Part shown: piece after piece, positions 56,845 through 64,000 of the stretch
Numbering within the stretch: the first letter of the stretch is position 1
How the letters are laid out: the number at the start of each line of letters is the position of its first letter
Origin: an uncultured Rhodospirillales bacterium
GTDB lineage: Bacteria > Pseudomonadota > Alphaproteobacteria > Azospirillales > Azospirillaceae
Length of the DNA: 64,000 nt
NCBI GenBank assembly: GCA_903927615.1
Contig: CAIYNU010000019.1
Span: forward strand, 1-64,000
Direction: 5' to 3'
Program-made: the position numbers and the translations under genes
Notes under the pieces: model-generated
What the model was told of the DNA's origin: nothing
The model's input: the letters and a program-made list of their open reading frames with translations, nothing else
The model's database searches: none

Positions 56845-57202
56845 CGCCCGGTCCGGCCTTGGCCGGCTGCGGGTCGACGAATGGCGGGGGTCCGGCGGCT
56901 GTCGGTTCGGGGTGCCAGGGTCGGACGCTCGAGTCGCGCGGTACGTACGGCCATGGTGAATCCTGGGGTGGCGGCGTTGCCGGCGACGGCCGTGGATCCC
57001 AACCAAATCCCGGTCCACCAGGCGCGTTGCCGAATGGCGTGAACACCGACGCCCCCTGAGCCATGATCTGGAACCAACGGGTGACGTTTTCCGCCGTGAC
57101 GGGGTCGGCGGCAACCGCTGCCCATTGGTCCTGCCAAAGCTCCAGATAGCGTCGGGCCAATGACTCTAGGGTCGGAATCTCGGTATCGTTCGGGTCAGAC
57201 AT
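56651..57202 (-). CDS. PhaE-like PHA synthase accessory subunit
   Basis: A 183-residue protein from ATG 57202. The N-terminus (LESLARRYLELWQDQWAAVA, then ENVTRWFQIMAQG) is helical and resembles PHA-synthase partner or phasin-type helices; the middle is a Pro/Gly-rich linker; the C-terminus (EFARRLARLERRFAALEAG) is a short coiled coil like the end of PhaE. It is shorter than classical PhaE (about 350 residues), so the assignment is tentative. It begins a phaE-phaC-phaA run, divergent from phaR. Confidence 0.65.
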   Translation of the reverse strand: MSDPNDTEIPTLESLARRYLELWQDQWAAVAADPVTAENVTRWFQIMAQGASVFTPFGNAPGGPGFGWDPRPSPATPPPQDSPWPYVPRDSSVRPWHPEPTAAGPPPFVDPQPAKAGPGDDSATIPGTTPPPGAAPIGPASGDHPDGAAEFARRLARLERRFAALEAGTAQPRFRTRRPDRRR

Positions 57203-57206
57203 GGCG

Positions 57207-57222
57207 GCAGTATACTTACTGC
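57207..57222. promoter_or_regulatory. Candidate PhaR operator upstream of the PHA synthase genes
   Basis: The inverted repeat GCAGTATACTTACTGC lies five bases before the phaE-like start and between it and divergent phaR. Known PhaR sites contain CTGC/GCAG repeats, so it is a plausible operator for one or both directions. Support is pattern and position only. Confidence 0.35.
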
Positions 57223-57374
57223 GACGCACCCTTGACCAGACGGCACGTGAGGGCGTGATCAAGGGCGTTCAACGGCAGTGCAGCATAGGCCCTTGCGTCA
57301 CCCCGGTGCCATCGCGTATTTCTAACAAGGTGCGGTCGCCCCCTGCCGTGCCAACCGATCGAAAGTACACCCAG

Positions 57375-58049
57375 ATGGCTGATAAAGATACAAAATCGTC
57401 CTCAATCATCACCATCAAGAAGTACGCCAACCGGCGGCTTTATAATACCGCGACAAGCAGCTACGTGACTCTTGAGCATTTATGCCAGATGGTTAAGGAG
57501 GGTGTGGATTTCGTTGTCTATGACGCCAAGACCGGGGAAGATATCACAAGATCTGTACTGACCCAAATTATCGTCGAAGAGGAAAGCAAGGGGCAGAATT
57601 TGCTACCAATTAGTTTTTTACGCCAACTAATTGGTCTTTACGGCGACAGCATGCAATGGATGGTGCCGAGTTATCTTGAGTACAGTATGCAAGCGTTTGC
57701 CCGAAATCAGGAACAGATGCGCGAGTATTTTCAAACTGCGCTTGGCGGGATTTTTCCGTTTACCGGTTTTGAAGAAATGAGTAAGCATAACTTGGCGCTT
57801 TTTGAGCGCGCTATGCGAATGTTTACGCCCTTTGGCACCGCTGATTTCGCTCGATTCCAGAGTGAAACCGTTCGTGCGGCGGTCGAGCAAAATCGACTGT
57901 TGCTTGACGCCGGCAAAGCGGCCCCCGCCGCAGACAGTGGCAAGTCATTGGAAGACTTGCAGCGCCGCCTGGATGAACTCCAGCAGCAACTGGCCTCGCT
58001 GACCCGCACCCAGGGCGCTGATGCCACGGGAACACCGCCGAATTCGTGA
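57375..58049 (+). CDS. phaR: Polyhydroxyalkanoate synthesis repressor PhaR
   Basis: A 224-residue DNA- and PHA-binding regulator that represses phasin and PHA genes until granules form. The N-terminal PHB/PHA accumulation DNA-binding domain has IITIKKYANRRLYNTATSSY and LCQMVKEGVDFVVYDAKTGE; two PHB-accumulation repeats follow (FLRQLIGLYGDSMQWMVPSY and FARNQEQMREYFQTALGG). The C-terminal helix (LEDLQRRLDELQQQLASL) is a coiled coil. ATG 57375 is chosen by homology. Confidence 0.95.
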   Translation: MADKDTKSSSIITIKKYANRRLYNTATSSYVTLEHLCQMVKEGVDFVVYDAKTGEDITRSVLTQIIVEEESKGQNLLPISFLRQLIGLYGDSMQWMVPSYLEYSMQAFARNQEQMREYFQTALGGIFPFTGFEEMSKHNLALFERAMRMFTPFGTADFARFQSETVRAAVEQNRLLLDAGKAAPAADSGKSLEDLQRRLDELQQQLASLTRTQGADATGTPPNS

Positions 58050-58057
58050 TGGTGAGA

Positions 58058-58161
58058 CCTTCGGTGACCGAAGGGGGACGCCCATCGGGCGTTCGGAACG
58101 CGTTATCAGGCGTCAAGGGGGCGTTGCCCCCGCCCCCCAAGGGAGCAAAGCCCCCTTGGGG
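58058..58161. repeat. Hairpins between convergent phaR and korB
   Basis: CCTTCGGTGACCGAAGG at 58058-58074 and a larger stem (CCCCAAGGG at 58135-58143 with CCCTTGGGG at 58153-58161) fill this gap. They are of the same general type as the intergenic palindromes elsewhere in the window and could mark transcript ends on both strands. Confidence 0.5.
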
Positions 58162-58185
58162 TATCAAGGGTTGTGCGTGCCCGCG

Positions 58186-59031
58186 TTAGATTCGGAATTC
58201 AGCGACGATGGCCGACAGATCGGTTTTGGTGTCGACCAGCGGCGCGACCGACGGGGCGTAAGGCTTGCGGTGACCGATATAAACCGGTCCGGTGGTCAGC
58301 CCGTCATCTTCGGCCAACCGGCGGGACGCTTCATTGAAGTCGCTGGTGGCGTCGGTGCCGGCACTGTGGGTCAGGTTCTTCCATTCCCGCTCTTCGGGCC
58401 GGAAGGTAATGCATGGGCTGAGCGCGTGGACGAAGGAAAAGCCCGGATGCTTGATGCCCTGAACGATCAACTTGGTCAGACCGTTGAGATCGCCGGAAAA
58501 ACCGCGCGCCAGGAAATTGGCGCCCGACTGTAGGGCCACACCCAGCGGCCGGAAGGCACTGATGCCGGTGCCCCCCGGTTGCAGATCGCTGTCCCAATCC
58601 GGGCCGGTGGTCGGTGACGGTTGGCCCTTGGTCATCCCGTAGACCTCGTTGTCCATCACGACATAGGTGAGGTCGACGTTGCGGCGGCAGGCGTGCAGGA
58701 AGTGATTGCCGCCGATGGAAAAGCCGTCACCGTCGCCCCCCGCCACCAGCACCGTCAGGTCGGGCCGGGCCAGCTTGAGGCCGATGGCCAGGGGCAGCGC
58801 TCGGCCATGCAGGCCGTGGAAGCCGTAGCAGGTGGTATAGGCCGGAATCCGCGACGAGCAGCCGATGCCCGAAACCACCACCACTTTGGCCGGATCCAGT
58901 TGAAGTTCGGCAAAAGCCCGGTTGATGGCGGCTTGGACGCCGTAATGGCCGCAGCCCGGACACCAGATCGGATTGACGTCCGACTTGTAGTGCTTGGGCT
59001 CGAGTTTGAGTTCGGGGGTCATCCCATCCAT
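58186..59031 (-). CDS. korB: 2-oxoacid:ferredoxin oxidoreductase subunit beta (KorB type)
   Basis: A 281-residue thiamine-diphosphate subunit. Family motifs: NPIWCPGCGHYGVQAA, SGIGCSSRIPAYTTCYGFHG, and the TPP/Mg site VAGGDGDGFSIGGNHFLHAC ending in VVMDNEVYGMTKGQ. With KorA it decarboxylates 2-oxoglutarate (or a related 2-oxoacid) to the acyl-CoA, reducing ferredoxin. It follows korA after three bases. Confidence 0.92.
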   Translation of the reverse strand: MDGMTPELKLEPKHYKSDVNPIWCPGCGHYGVQAAINRAFAELQLDPAKVVVVSGIGCSSRIPAYTTCYGFHGLHGRALPLAIGLKLARPDLTVLVAGGDGDGFSIGGNHFLHACRRNVDLTYVVMDNEVYGMTKGQPSPTTGPDWDSDLQPGGTGISAFRPLGVALQSGANFLARGFSGDLNGLTKLIVQGIKHPGFSFVHALSPCITFRPEEREWKNLTHSAGTDATSDFNEASRRLAEDDGLTTGPVYIGHRKPYAPSVAPLVDTKTDLSAIVAEFRI

Positions 59032-59034
59032 GGT

Positions 59035-60795
59035 TCAGCTCCAGCTACTAAGGACGTCGCAGACTTCCGCGGGGCGAATGGCCAGCGGGCCGGGGTGGCG
59101 CAGGCTATGCGCCGGCGCCGGCAAATCATAGTGGGCCCTCAGGTAGCCCAGAAACTGGCCCGAGTGGCTTTGTTCCACCACCATCAGCCGTTTGATTCCC
59201 TTCAGGGCCTCGGCAAGCTGGACCGGTCGGGCCGGGGACAGCAGCCGCAGCGCCACCAGGCGGATCTTTTGACCGTTGGCCCGGGCCCGCGCCATCGCTT
59301 CGCGCACCGGTGCGGTGGTCGAACCCCAGGTGATCAGCCCGATTTCGGCGTCGGCGTCACCGTCGATCTCGGCCCAGGCATCGCCATACGCAAAGGTCTC
59401 GAGCTTGTTGTTTCGCTTGTCGAGTTGGGCGTGGTGATCGTTGGCCTGGCTGGACGGGGTGCCGCGTTCGTTATGCTCCAAGCCATCGGCGGTGTACTGG
59501 CCGCCGGGCATGCCCGGGACCGACATGGGCGAGACCCCGGAAGCGGTCAGGGCGTACCGTTTGTACACGCCGGCCTTGGGCTCCGTGGGTTTCAGGCGGA
59601 CGGTGGCGAAGTGGGCTTCGGTCGGGCTTTCGATGACGGCCTTGGCCTGACCCAGGAACTGGTCCGACAACACGAAGGTTGCGGTTTGCAGGGATTCGGC
59701 AAGATGCACCGCCCATTGGGTGGTGAAGATGCAATCGTCCACCGACAGCGGGGCAACCACCACATGGGGCGCTTCGCCATGCAGGCCGTAGAGGGCGACG
59801 TTCAGGTCGGTTTGCTCGGATTTGGTCGGGATGCCGGTGGACGGACCGCCGCGCATGACGTTGAAAATCACCAGCGGCACTTCGGCCGCCACCGACAGGC
59901 CGATCGACTCGAGCTTCAGCGCCAGTCCGGGTCCCGAGGTGGCGGTCAGCGACGGCACACCGCCGTAAGACGCGCCGATGGCCATGTTGACGGCGGCGAT
60001 TTCGTCCTCGGCCTGGCACAGCACGCCGCCCACGGCGTTGAAGCGGGGCGCGATCCACTCCAGCATATCGGTGGCCGGGGTGATCGGGTACAGGGCGGCA
60101 AACCGGATGCCGCCCCGCAACGCGCCCAGGCCGGCGGCCTGGTTGCCGGTGATCATCCAGCGTTCGGCGCTGGGGTTGGCCCGGGCGTCCTCGGGCAACT
60201 TAAGAGCGGCCACCGCGCCATGCGTGCCGGCCAATTGCAGCCCGATATCGAAACCGGCGCGAATGGCCTGGGCGGTGTCGTCAAGGCTGACCCCCTTATC
60301 GGTGAGCGTGGCCGCCACGGTTTCGATCATCGCCTGTTCGGGCAGACCCACCAGCGCCGCTGCGGTCCCCAGCGCGATGATGTTGGGGCGGGCGCCCCGG
60401 ATGTCTTCGGCAAGCTTGGTGAAGGGCGCGGTCAGGCTCAGCGCGCCGCTTGCGGCGATGCGCTCGGGAACCTCGCCGGCCTCCTCGCAGGCCAGCGCCA
60501 CGCTTTGCGGCCCCAGCGGAATTTCAGCGACGAACCGTTCGACGTTGCGCCAATCCAGGGCGATCAGGACGTCGAACCGGTCGCCGTGCCCGGCCACCGG
60601 GCTGCGGGACAGCCGCACCAACGCTGCCGCCTCACCACCGCGAATCTGCGGGCCGACGGTTCGCGTCATCAACCCGTACCAGCCGGCCCGACCGGCAGCT
60701 TCCAGCAGTAACGAACCCGCGGTAATCGCGCCCGCGCCGCCGCTGCCTGTGATCGCAACCGAAACGGTATCGGCCGCCGTAGTGAACTGTGTCAT
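59035..60795 (-). CDS. korA: 2-oxoacid:ferredoxin oxidoreductase subunit alpha (KorA type, gamma-alpha fusion)
   Basis: A 586-residue fusion. The N-terminal gamma domain (VAITGSGGAGAITAGSLLLE, then TVGPQIRGGEAAALVRLS) joins the alpha domain (NQAAGLGALRGGIRFAALYP followed by ITPATDMLEW), with the late block RLMVVEQSHSGQFLGYLRA. This is the two-subunit KorAB arrangement of aerobic or facultative bacteria rather than the four-subunit archaeal form. Reduced ferredoxin could serve nitrogenase; nifQ is the next gene upstream. Confidence 0.93.
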   Translation of the reverse strand: MTQFTTAADTVSVAITGSGGAGAITAGSLLLEAAGRAGWYGLMTRTVGPQIRGGEAAALVRLSRSPVAGHGDRFDVLIALDWRNVERFVAEIPLGPQSVALACEEAGEVPERIAASGALSLTAPFTKLAEDIRGARPNIIALGTAAALVGLPEQAMIETVAATLTDKGVSLDDTAQAIRAGFDIGLQLAGTHGAVAALKLPEDARANPSAERWMITGNQAAGLGALRGGIRFAALYPITPATDMLEWIAPRFNAVGGVLCQAEDEIAAVNMAIGASYGGVPSLTATSGPGLALKLESIGLSVAAEVPLVIFNVMRGGPSTGIPTKSEQTDLNVALYGLHGEAPHVVVAPLSVDDCIFTTQWAVHLAESLQTATFVLSDQFLGQAKAVIESPTEAHFATVRLKPTEPKAGVYKRYALTASGVSPMSVPGMPGGQYTADGLEHNERGTPSSQANDHHAQLDKRNNKLETFAYGDAWAEIDGDADAEIGLITWGSTTAPVREAMARARANGQKIRLVALRLLSPARPVQLAEALKGIKRLMVVEQSHSGQFLGYLRAHYDLPAPAHSLRHPGPLAIRPAEVCDVLSSWS

Positions 60796-61043
60796 TCATG
60801 ATTCCTTTGATGCTGGTAGGCCGGTTTGCCGCTCCCGGTCCGGGCTGTGGGCCGAGTCCCTGACGTTTCGCTTACCCGAAGGGTTGCTGGAGGGCAACTG
60901 CCGCCCGTCGCCTCCGGTTTCGATTTGTGGACGCTGTCCGTTGGCAACTTTCATGCCAGAACGGAAACCCTGCTGTGCTGCGGATTCAGGCATTGTCATG
61001 AATCCGACAGAGCCCGGGTTTGGCGTTTCAACCCCGACAGCGT
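60796..61043. other. Gap between nifQ and korA
   Basis: A 248-base stretch. On the minus strand an ATG at 60999 opens a 67-codon frame ending exactly at the korA start, but it has no ribosome binding site, is low-complexity (Gly/Ser/Arg/Pro) and resembles nothing I know. It is not called as a gene. Confidence 0.35.
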
Positions 61044-61628
61044 TCAGGGCCCGTAAGCTCGGGGCGCCGCGGCCCCGGTGGAGGCGACCAGCGGCCAGGC
61101 GCCGGATAGCCTGGAGCCCGCCTCGGGCGCAAAACAAAGGGCGGCATCGTCGCAAACCGTGCAGTTGGGCGCCTTGCAAATGGGCACGCCCTCCCGTTCG
61201 CATAAAGCGCGATAAAAGAATTTTTTCCACTTCATATCGAAACGATTGCGGGCGGCCAATTCCGGAAAGTGGCGTTTGAACAGCCAGCTTAGCTCTCCGC
61301 GGTCGGCCAAACCAAGGTCCTGCCAGAGATGATTGGGCTGGAGACTGCGCCGGGCGATGATGGCGGCGAGCCACCCCTCTTCCTCGCCCCGACCGGCGCG
61401 GTGTTCCAGGAGATATGCGCGCAGATCGGGTTCTTCCAGAGCGTCGGCGCCGCGGTTGGCGGCGGCCGGCAGGTCCGCCAACAGCGACAGGCGGTCGGGC
61501 AGATATCGACGCAACAGCCGGCCGAGATCGGTCCGCTCGAGCCCCAAGGCCTCGGTCAGGGGCGACCGGCGGTCGACGGCGGCGACGGCCACCATCTGCG
61601 AGAATAGAAGAGGATCGCTGATCGGCAT
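61044..61628 (-). CDS. nifQ: Nitrogen fixation protein NifQ
   Basis: A 194-residue protein ending in the NifQ cluster motif: NRFDMKWKKFFYRALCEREG, then ICKAPNCTVCDDAALCFAPE, with spacing Cys-x4-Cys-x2-Cys-x5-Cys. NifQ binds a Mo-Fe-S cluster and donates molybdenum to FeMo-cofactor assembly. No other nif gene is in view, so it may lie apart from the main nif cluster. The residues after the cluster motif are low-complexity Ala/Gly/Pro. Confidence 0.93.
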   Translation of the reverse strand: MPISDPLLFSQMVAVAAVDRRSPLTEALGLERTDLGRLLRRYLPDRLSLLADLPAAANRGADALEEPDLRAYLLEHRAGRGEEEGWLAAIIARRSLQPNHLWQDLGLADRGELSWLFKRHFPELAARNRFDMKWKKFFYRALCEREGVPICKAPNCTVCDDAALCFAPEAGSRLSGAWPLVASTGAAAPRAYGP

Positions 61629-61789
61629 ATCCGGCCCTCCCGTCCCTGGTGGGTGATGGGGCGGGATATGCAGGTTTCAGGCCAATTTCCCGGGTCCGAA
61701 GCGCACGGGCGGTCACCGGTCTTACCGGCAATGGGCCGGGCGGCGCGTGGTTCCGGCAGCGGACCGGGGGCACCGCCGCGGTGGCGGTT

Positions 61790-62263
61790 TCAGTTCCAGA
61801 ACGCCAGCAGGGCTCTGACACCGGCGCCCACGGACTGGGCGCACGCACCGAGGGCCGTGCCGGTGTCGCCACCCGCTTGCGTGAAGGCACCGTTCCATAA
61901 GTCGGTCCACACGGTGCCGAACGAGACCGAGCAACTGGGGACGGTTTCGCCCGCCTTGGCGATGGCGGCGTTGGTGGCGTCGGTGGCGGAACCGAAGGCG
62001 GCCCCGACCTTGGCCAGGGTGGAACCGGCGACCGTTCCCAGTTGGTTGGCGGCATCGCCCGCCACCGCTCCAGCCTTGGTGGCGGCGTCAAGGGCAGCCT
62101 GTCCCGCCAGCTTGGCGGCGGCGGCGGCTTGATTGGCGGCGTCCGCAGCCCGAGCCGCCAGATCCTGGACACTGTCGGCGGACGGAGCGCCGGGTGTGGG
62201 TGCGGCAGCGGCAGCCGAAGGCGCGGCAGCCGGATCGCCGGCCAATTGGATCAGTCCGGACAT
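61790..62263 (-). CDS. Alanine-rich hypothetical protein
   Basis: A 157-residue protein starting MSGLIQLAGDPAAA. The central part is a long Ala-rich amphipathic region (DLAARAADAANQAAAAAKLA) with little Arg or Lys, followed by a C-terminal domain with two cysteines (PSCSVSFGTVWTDLW and LGACAQSVGAGVRALLAFWN). No signal peptide is evident. Phasin- or apolipoprotein-like helices are one possibility, but the family is not recognised. A weak start context (GGAGACACCCC before the ATG) is present. Confidence 0.6.
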   Translation of the reverse strand: MSGLIQLAGDPAAAPSAAAAAPTPGAPSADSVQDLAARAADAANQAAAAAKLAGQAALDAATKAGAVAGDAANQLGTVAGSTLAKVGAAFGSATDATNAAIAKAGETVPSCSVSFGTVWTDLWNGAFTQAGGDTGTALGACAQSVGAGVRALLAFWN

Positions 62264-62482
62264 GGGGTGTCTCCTGTGGTACGATACCGGCCATCCGGTT
62301 TTAGGTTTGGCAACTACCGCAAGTGCGGGACAGGGTCAAGGTCGTTGTGTCTGGTATGCGGCACGCTTTGATCGAGAGAACGGCGCTGTGCGGGCTCGGA
62401 AGGGCTGCGGGTGATCGGGAAAAGGGGCGGCTATGACAGGAATGTGCAGCCGGAATTGGGCGAAGAAAGGCTTTTTATCGTT

Positions 62483-63778
62483 CTAAAGTTCGGCGTCTGA
62501 GTCGGCGGCGGCCGAAAAGTACTGTTCTCTTCGGGAGGCCACGAGATTAATAAATGCTTTTTTATTCCACTTCCACTTACGCGCAGCTTCCTTGCTCCAA
62601 CCGACTACCGCCCAGGGCACCCGTTTTTGGAGACGTTCTTCCCACTGTGCCGAAAGTTCGAGCGTTGCCGACTTGAATGACAGTTGCCGACCGGATGCGT
62701 CATGGACTTGGACCGAATGACCGATGAAGAGGACGTTTGCTGTTCCGGGTTTCTTTTTCCACCGGGCCATCCGGTAAACCCAGACCAGATGATCCGCCGG
62801 GACCAGGATAAAGCGGGAAGATGTTGTGATAAGTAACCAGGTTTTACTGAGGACGACGCTGTTGGCGGTCGGTGTCGCGGCCGCCAACTCCTGTTCAAGG
62901 TTCGCGATGATCGGCTGAACGGGACCCCATTTGGCGATTTCGCGGGCGACCGGATGCCAGCGAAAGATCAACACCGGAAGCAACATATAAAATGCGGCGG
63001 CAAGGAATCCAAGATATAGCAGCACCAGGAAATATTGGGCGTATGGTCGATCAACCTGTAGCTGTAAGTAATATGGATAAATATCTAGATTAGGATGCTT
63101 GTCGACAAAATTGGTTTTAAGGTTTTCTGTCAGGTTACCGATCCATCCGGTGATCTCGGTAAAGTCTGTGGATTCGTCATGAACCTGGACTAATAGTTTT
63201 CGGTTATTGATCGACATGAACTTGTAATAGGTGTAGTCCCGGCCAATTTCGACACCACCTTTCCGGTTAATACTGACCTGGGTAAATACCACATGGGGTG
63301 ATAGAGTCGGATTAACGACTTTAATATATTCCTGATGTCCCCAATGCACTTCTGAAAGGTGATCGAAGTAGGACGGATCGACGGTTATCGCGCCGCGAAA
63401 GGCGAGTAAAACATAAAGATATGTTGCCCAAACAAAAAGGATCAGGGCCAACGTATAACCGATAAAGCAGCCAATCCGACGTCGGTTGAGACGTCGGATA
63501 TGAAAATCAAGAAACGGCCGGGTTGGCGGCGGCCGCTCCGGCCCGCTTGGGGCCGCCGGCGCGACCGCGGGGCGGGGGCCGGTCTTGGCTGTTTTCGACT
63601 CGGCCCGCATCCGAGCCGCGGTGACCCGGAGACTGGCGGGAAAGCGGGCGATGAACCTCAGATAGGCTTCGGCGGTTCCGGTCGCAACGGCTTCGTCCCA
63701 GGCTCGATTTTCCAAGTGTTCGTCGGTGGTGGAGGCGACGGCGGGGGACGCTGCGGAGGGGGCACTGTCCACGGACAT
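62483..63778 (-). CDS. Membrane protein of unknown function
   Basis: A 431-residue protein. Residues 1-85 are cytoplasmic and include a tandem helical segment (ENRAWDEAVATGTAEAYLRF) like that in some peptidase-linked modules. Two membrane helices (IGCFIGYTLALILFVWATYL and FLVLLYLGFLAAAFYMLLPV) enclose an extracytoplasmic domain rich in Tyr, His and Asn. The C-terminal 150 residues look like a beta-rich cytoplasmic domain (VVLSKTWLLITTSSRFILVP) with Trp-rich end. The middle is AT-richer than flanking genes. ATG 63778 is used; TTG 63796 is an alternative. Confidence 0.65.
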   Translation of the reverse strand: MSVDSAPSAASPAVASTTDEHLENRAWDEAVATGTAEAYLRFIARFPASLRVTAARMRAESKTAKTGPRPAVAPAAPSGPERPPPTRPFLDFHIRRLNRRRIGCFIGYTLALILFVWATYLYVLLAFRGAITVDPSYFDHLSEVHWGHQEYIKVVNPTLSPHVVFTQVSINRKGGVEIGRDYTYYKFMSINNRKLLVQVHDESTDFTEITGWIGNLTENLKTNFVDKHPNLDIYPYYLQLQVDRPYAQYFLVLLYLGFLAAAFYMLLPVLIFRWHPVAREIAKWGPVQPIIANLEQELAAATPTANSVVLSKTWLLITTSSRFILVPADHLVWVYRMARWKKKPGTANVLFIGHSVQVHDASGRQLSFKSATLELSAQWEERLQKRVPWAVVGWSKEAARKWKWNKKAFINLVASRREQYFSAAADSDAEL

Positions 63779-63883
63779 TCTCCGAACGGAGAGCAAAACG
63801 GCGATTCAATGGCCACCAGAGCACACCACGCAGCCGGTTCCGTCAATCCCGAAACGCCCAAAAATCTATACGGAAACGGCCAT

Positions 63884-64000
63884 TCAACCGAAAAGCAGGG
63901 GTTCAGCCGGCGCCGGGGGGTGGCGAAGCAGCTCATCGGGCAGCTCCATTAACCGGGGTTCGTCGGTCCACAGCAACAGGCAGCGGATGGTCCGGCCGGG
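63884..64000 (-). CDS. C-terminal end of an unidentified protein, cut by the window edge
   Basis: On the minus strand the last 38 codons of an open frame run from the right edge to a TGA at 63884 (TIRCLLLWTDEPRLMELPDE then LLRHPPAPAEPLLFG). Codon use looks natural, and it ends about 100 bases before the membrane-protein gene. Nothing can be said about function. Confidence 0.4.
   Translation of the reverse strand, partial: PGRTIRCLLLWTDEPRLMELPDELLRHPPAPAEPLLFG

Noticed and set aside
58621-60711. 696-codon open frame on the plus strand
   Set aside because: Antisense to korA/korB, which have complete motifs; the frame is His/Gly/Arg-rich shadow sequence.
60799-60999. 67-codon frame ending at the korA start
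   Set aside because: No ribosome binding site and low-complexity composition; mentioned only as gap content.
1-64000. CRISPR arrays, tRNA, rRNA and intact insertion sequences
   Set aside because: Reading through the gaps showed no regular spacer-repeat array, no cloverleaf-like sequence and no intact transposase with terminal repeats. Short tandem repeats (EGKA codons near 6300, DAKGT codons near 32750) are coding.

Overview
The window is a high-GC chromosomal segment of an alphaproteobacterium, most likely a Rhodospirillales-type diazotroph; the taxonomic assignment is inferred. Support comes from the order argS / SPOR protein / nagZ / scpA / scpB, the ppsR-maf-aroE block facing hemE-hemH-hemJ-rho across a DnaA-box cluster (the alphaproteobacterial origin context), a polyhydroxyalkanoate (PHA) locus with PhaR, a ferredoxin-dependent 2-oxoacid oxidoreductase, and nifQ. 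No rRNA, tRNA, CRISPR array or intact insertion sequence was seen.

Layout. 1-6.0 kb: end of an unrecognised protein, then an SbcCD/Rad50-like nuclease-ATPase pair. 6.1-7.8 kb: a decayed Rpn-family nuclease gene beside a lower-GC insert carrying a lone ParA-type ATPase with its own near-consensus promoter. 7.9-16.1 kb (minus strand): acetoacetyl-CoA synthetase and a peptide-uptake cluster (BacA-like exporter-fold ABC protein, YejA, YejB, YejE, but no YejF). 16.3-18.9 kb: an envelope module of a Tat-type phosphoesterase and a cupredoxin, convergent with an ECF sigma / anti-sigma pair. 18.9-26.5 kb: DUF924 protein, pyrophosphatase, argS, SPOR protein, nagZ, a site-2 protease, scpA and scpB. 26.5-34.3 kb: a palindrome cluster, an acyltransferase gene broken by one in-frame stop, the Kdp potassium pump (C, B, A, F and a further 27-residue ORF), and a lipoprotein S41 protease. 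34.8-45.4 kb: methyltransferase, RNase D, a PAS/GGDEF protein, ZapE, an unknown protein, a TAXI-type binding protein and aspS. 45.5-53.6 kb: aroE, maf and ppsR run left; the putative chromosome origin lies at about 47.83-48.24 kb; hemE, hemH, hemJ, rho and ychF run right. 53.7-58.1 kb: a Nudix hydrolase and the PHA genes phaA, phaC, a PhaE-like subunit and divergent phaR. 58.2-64 kb: korB, korA, nifQ, two unknown proteins and the end of a gene that leaves the window.

How the parts fit. aacS, phaA, phaC, phaE-like and phaR all concern acetoacetyl-CoA and PHA storage. KorAB could yield reduced ferredoxin, and NifQ supplies molybdenum for FeMo-cofactor, which fits a nitrogen-fixing lifestyle. 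Kdp, the BacA-like/Yej importer and the sigma/cupredoxin module are envelope and stress functions.

The clearest point of interest is the origin-like region. Others are the Yej cluster without its ATPase, the phaE/phaC overlap of nearly 200 bp, the tiny ORF ahead of kdpF, and a family of composite intergenic palindromes of about 60 bp found in several gaps.
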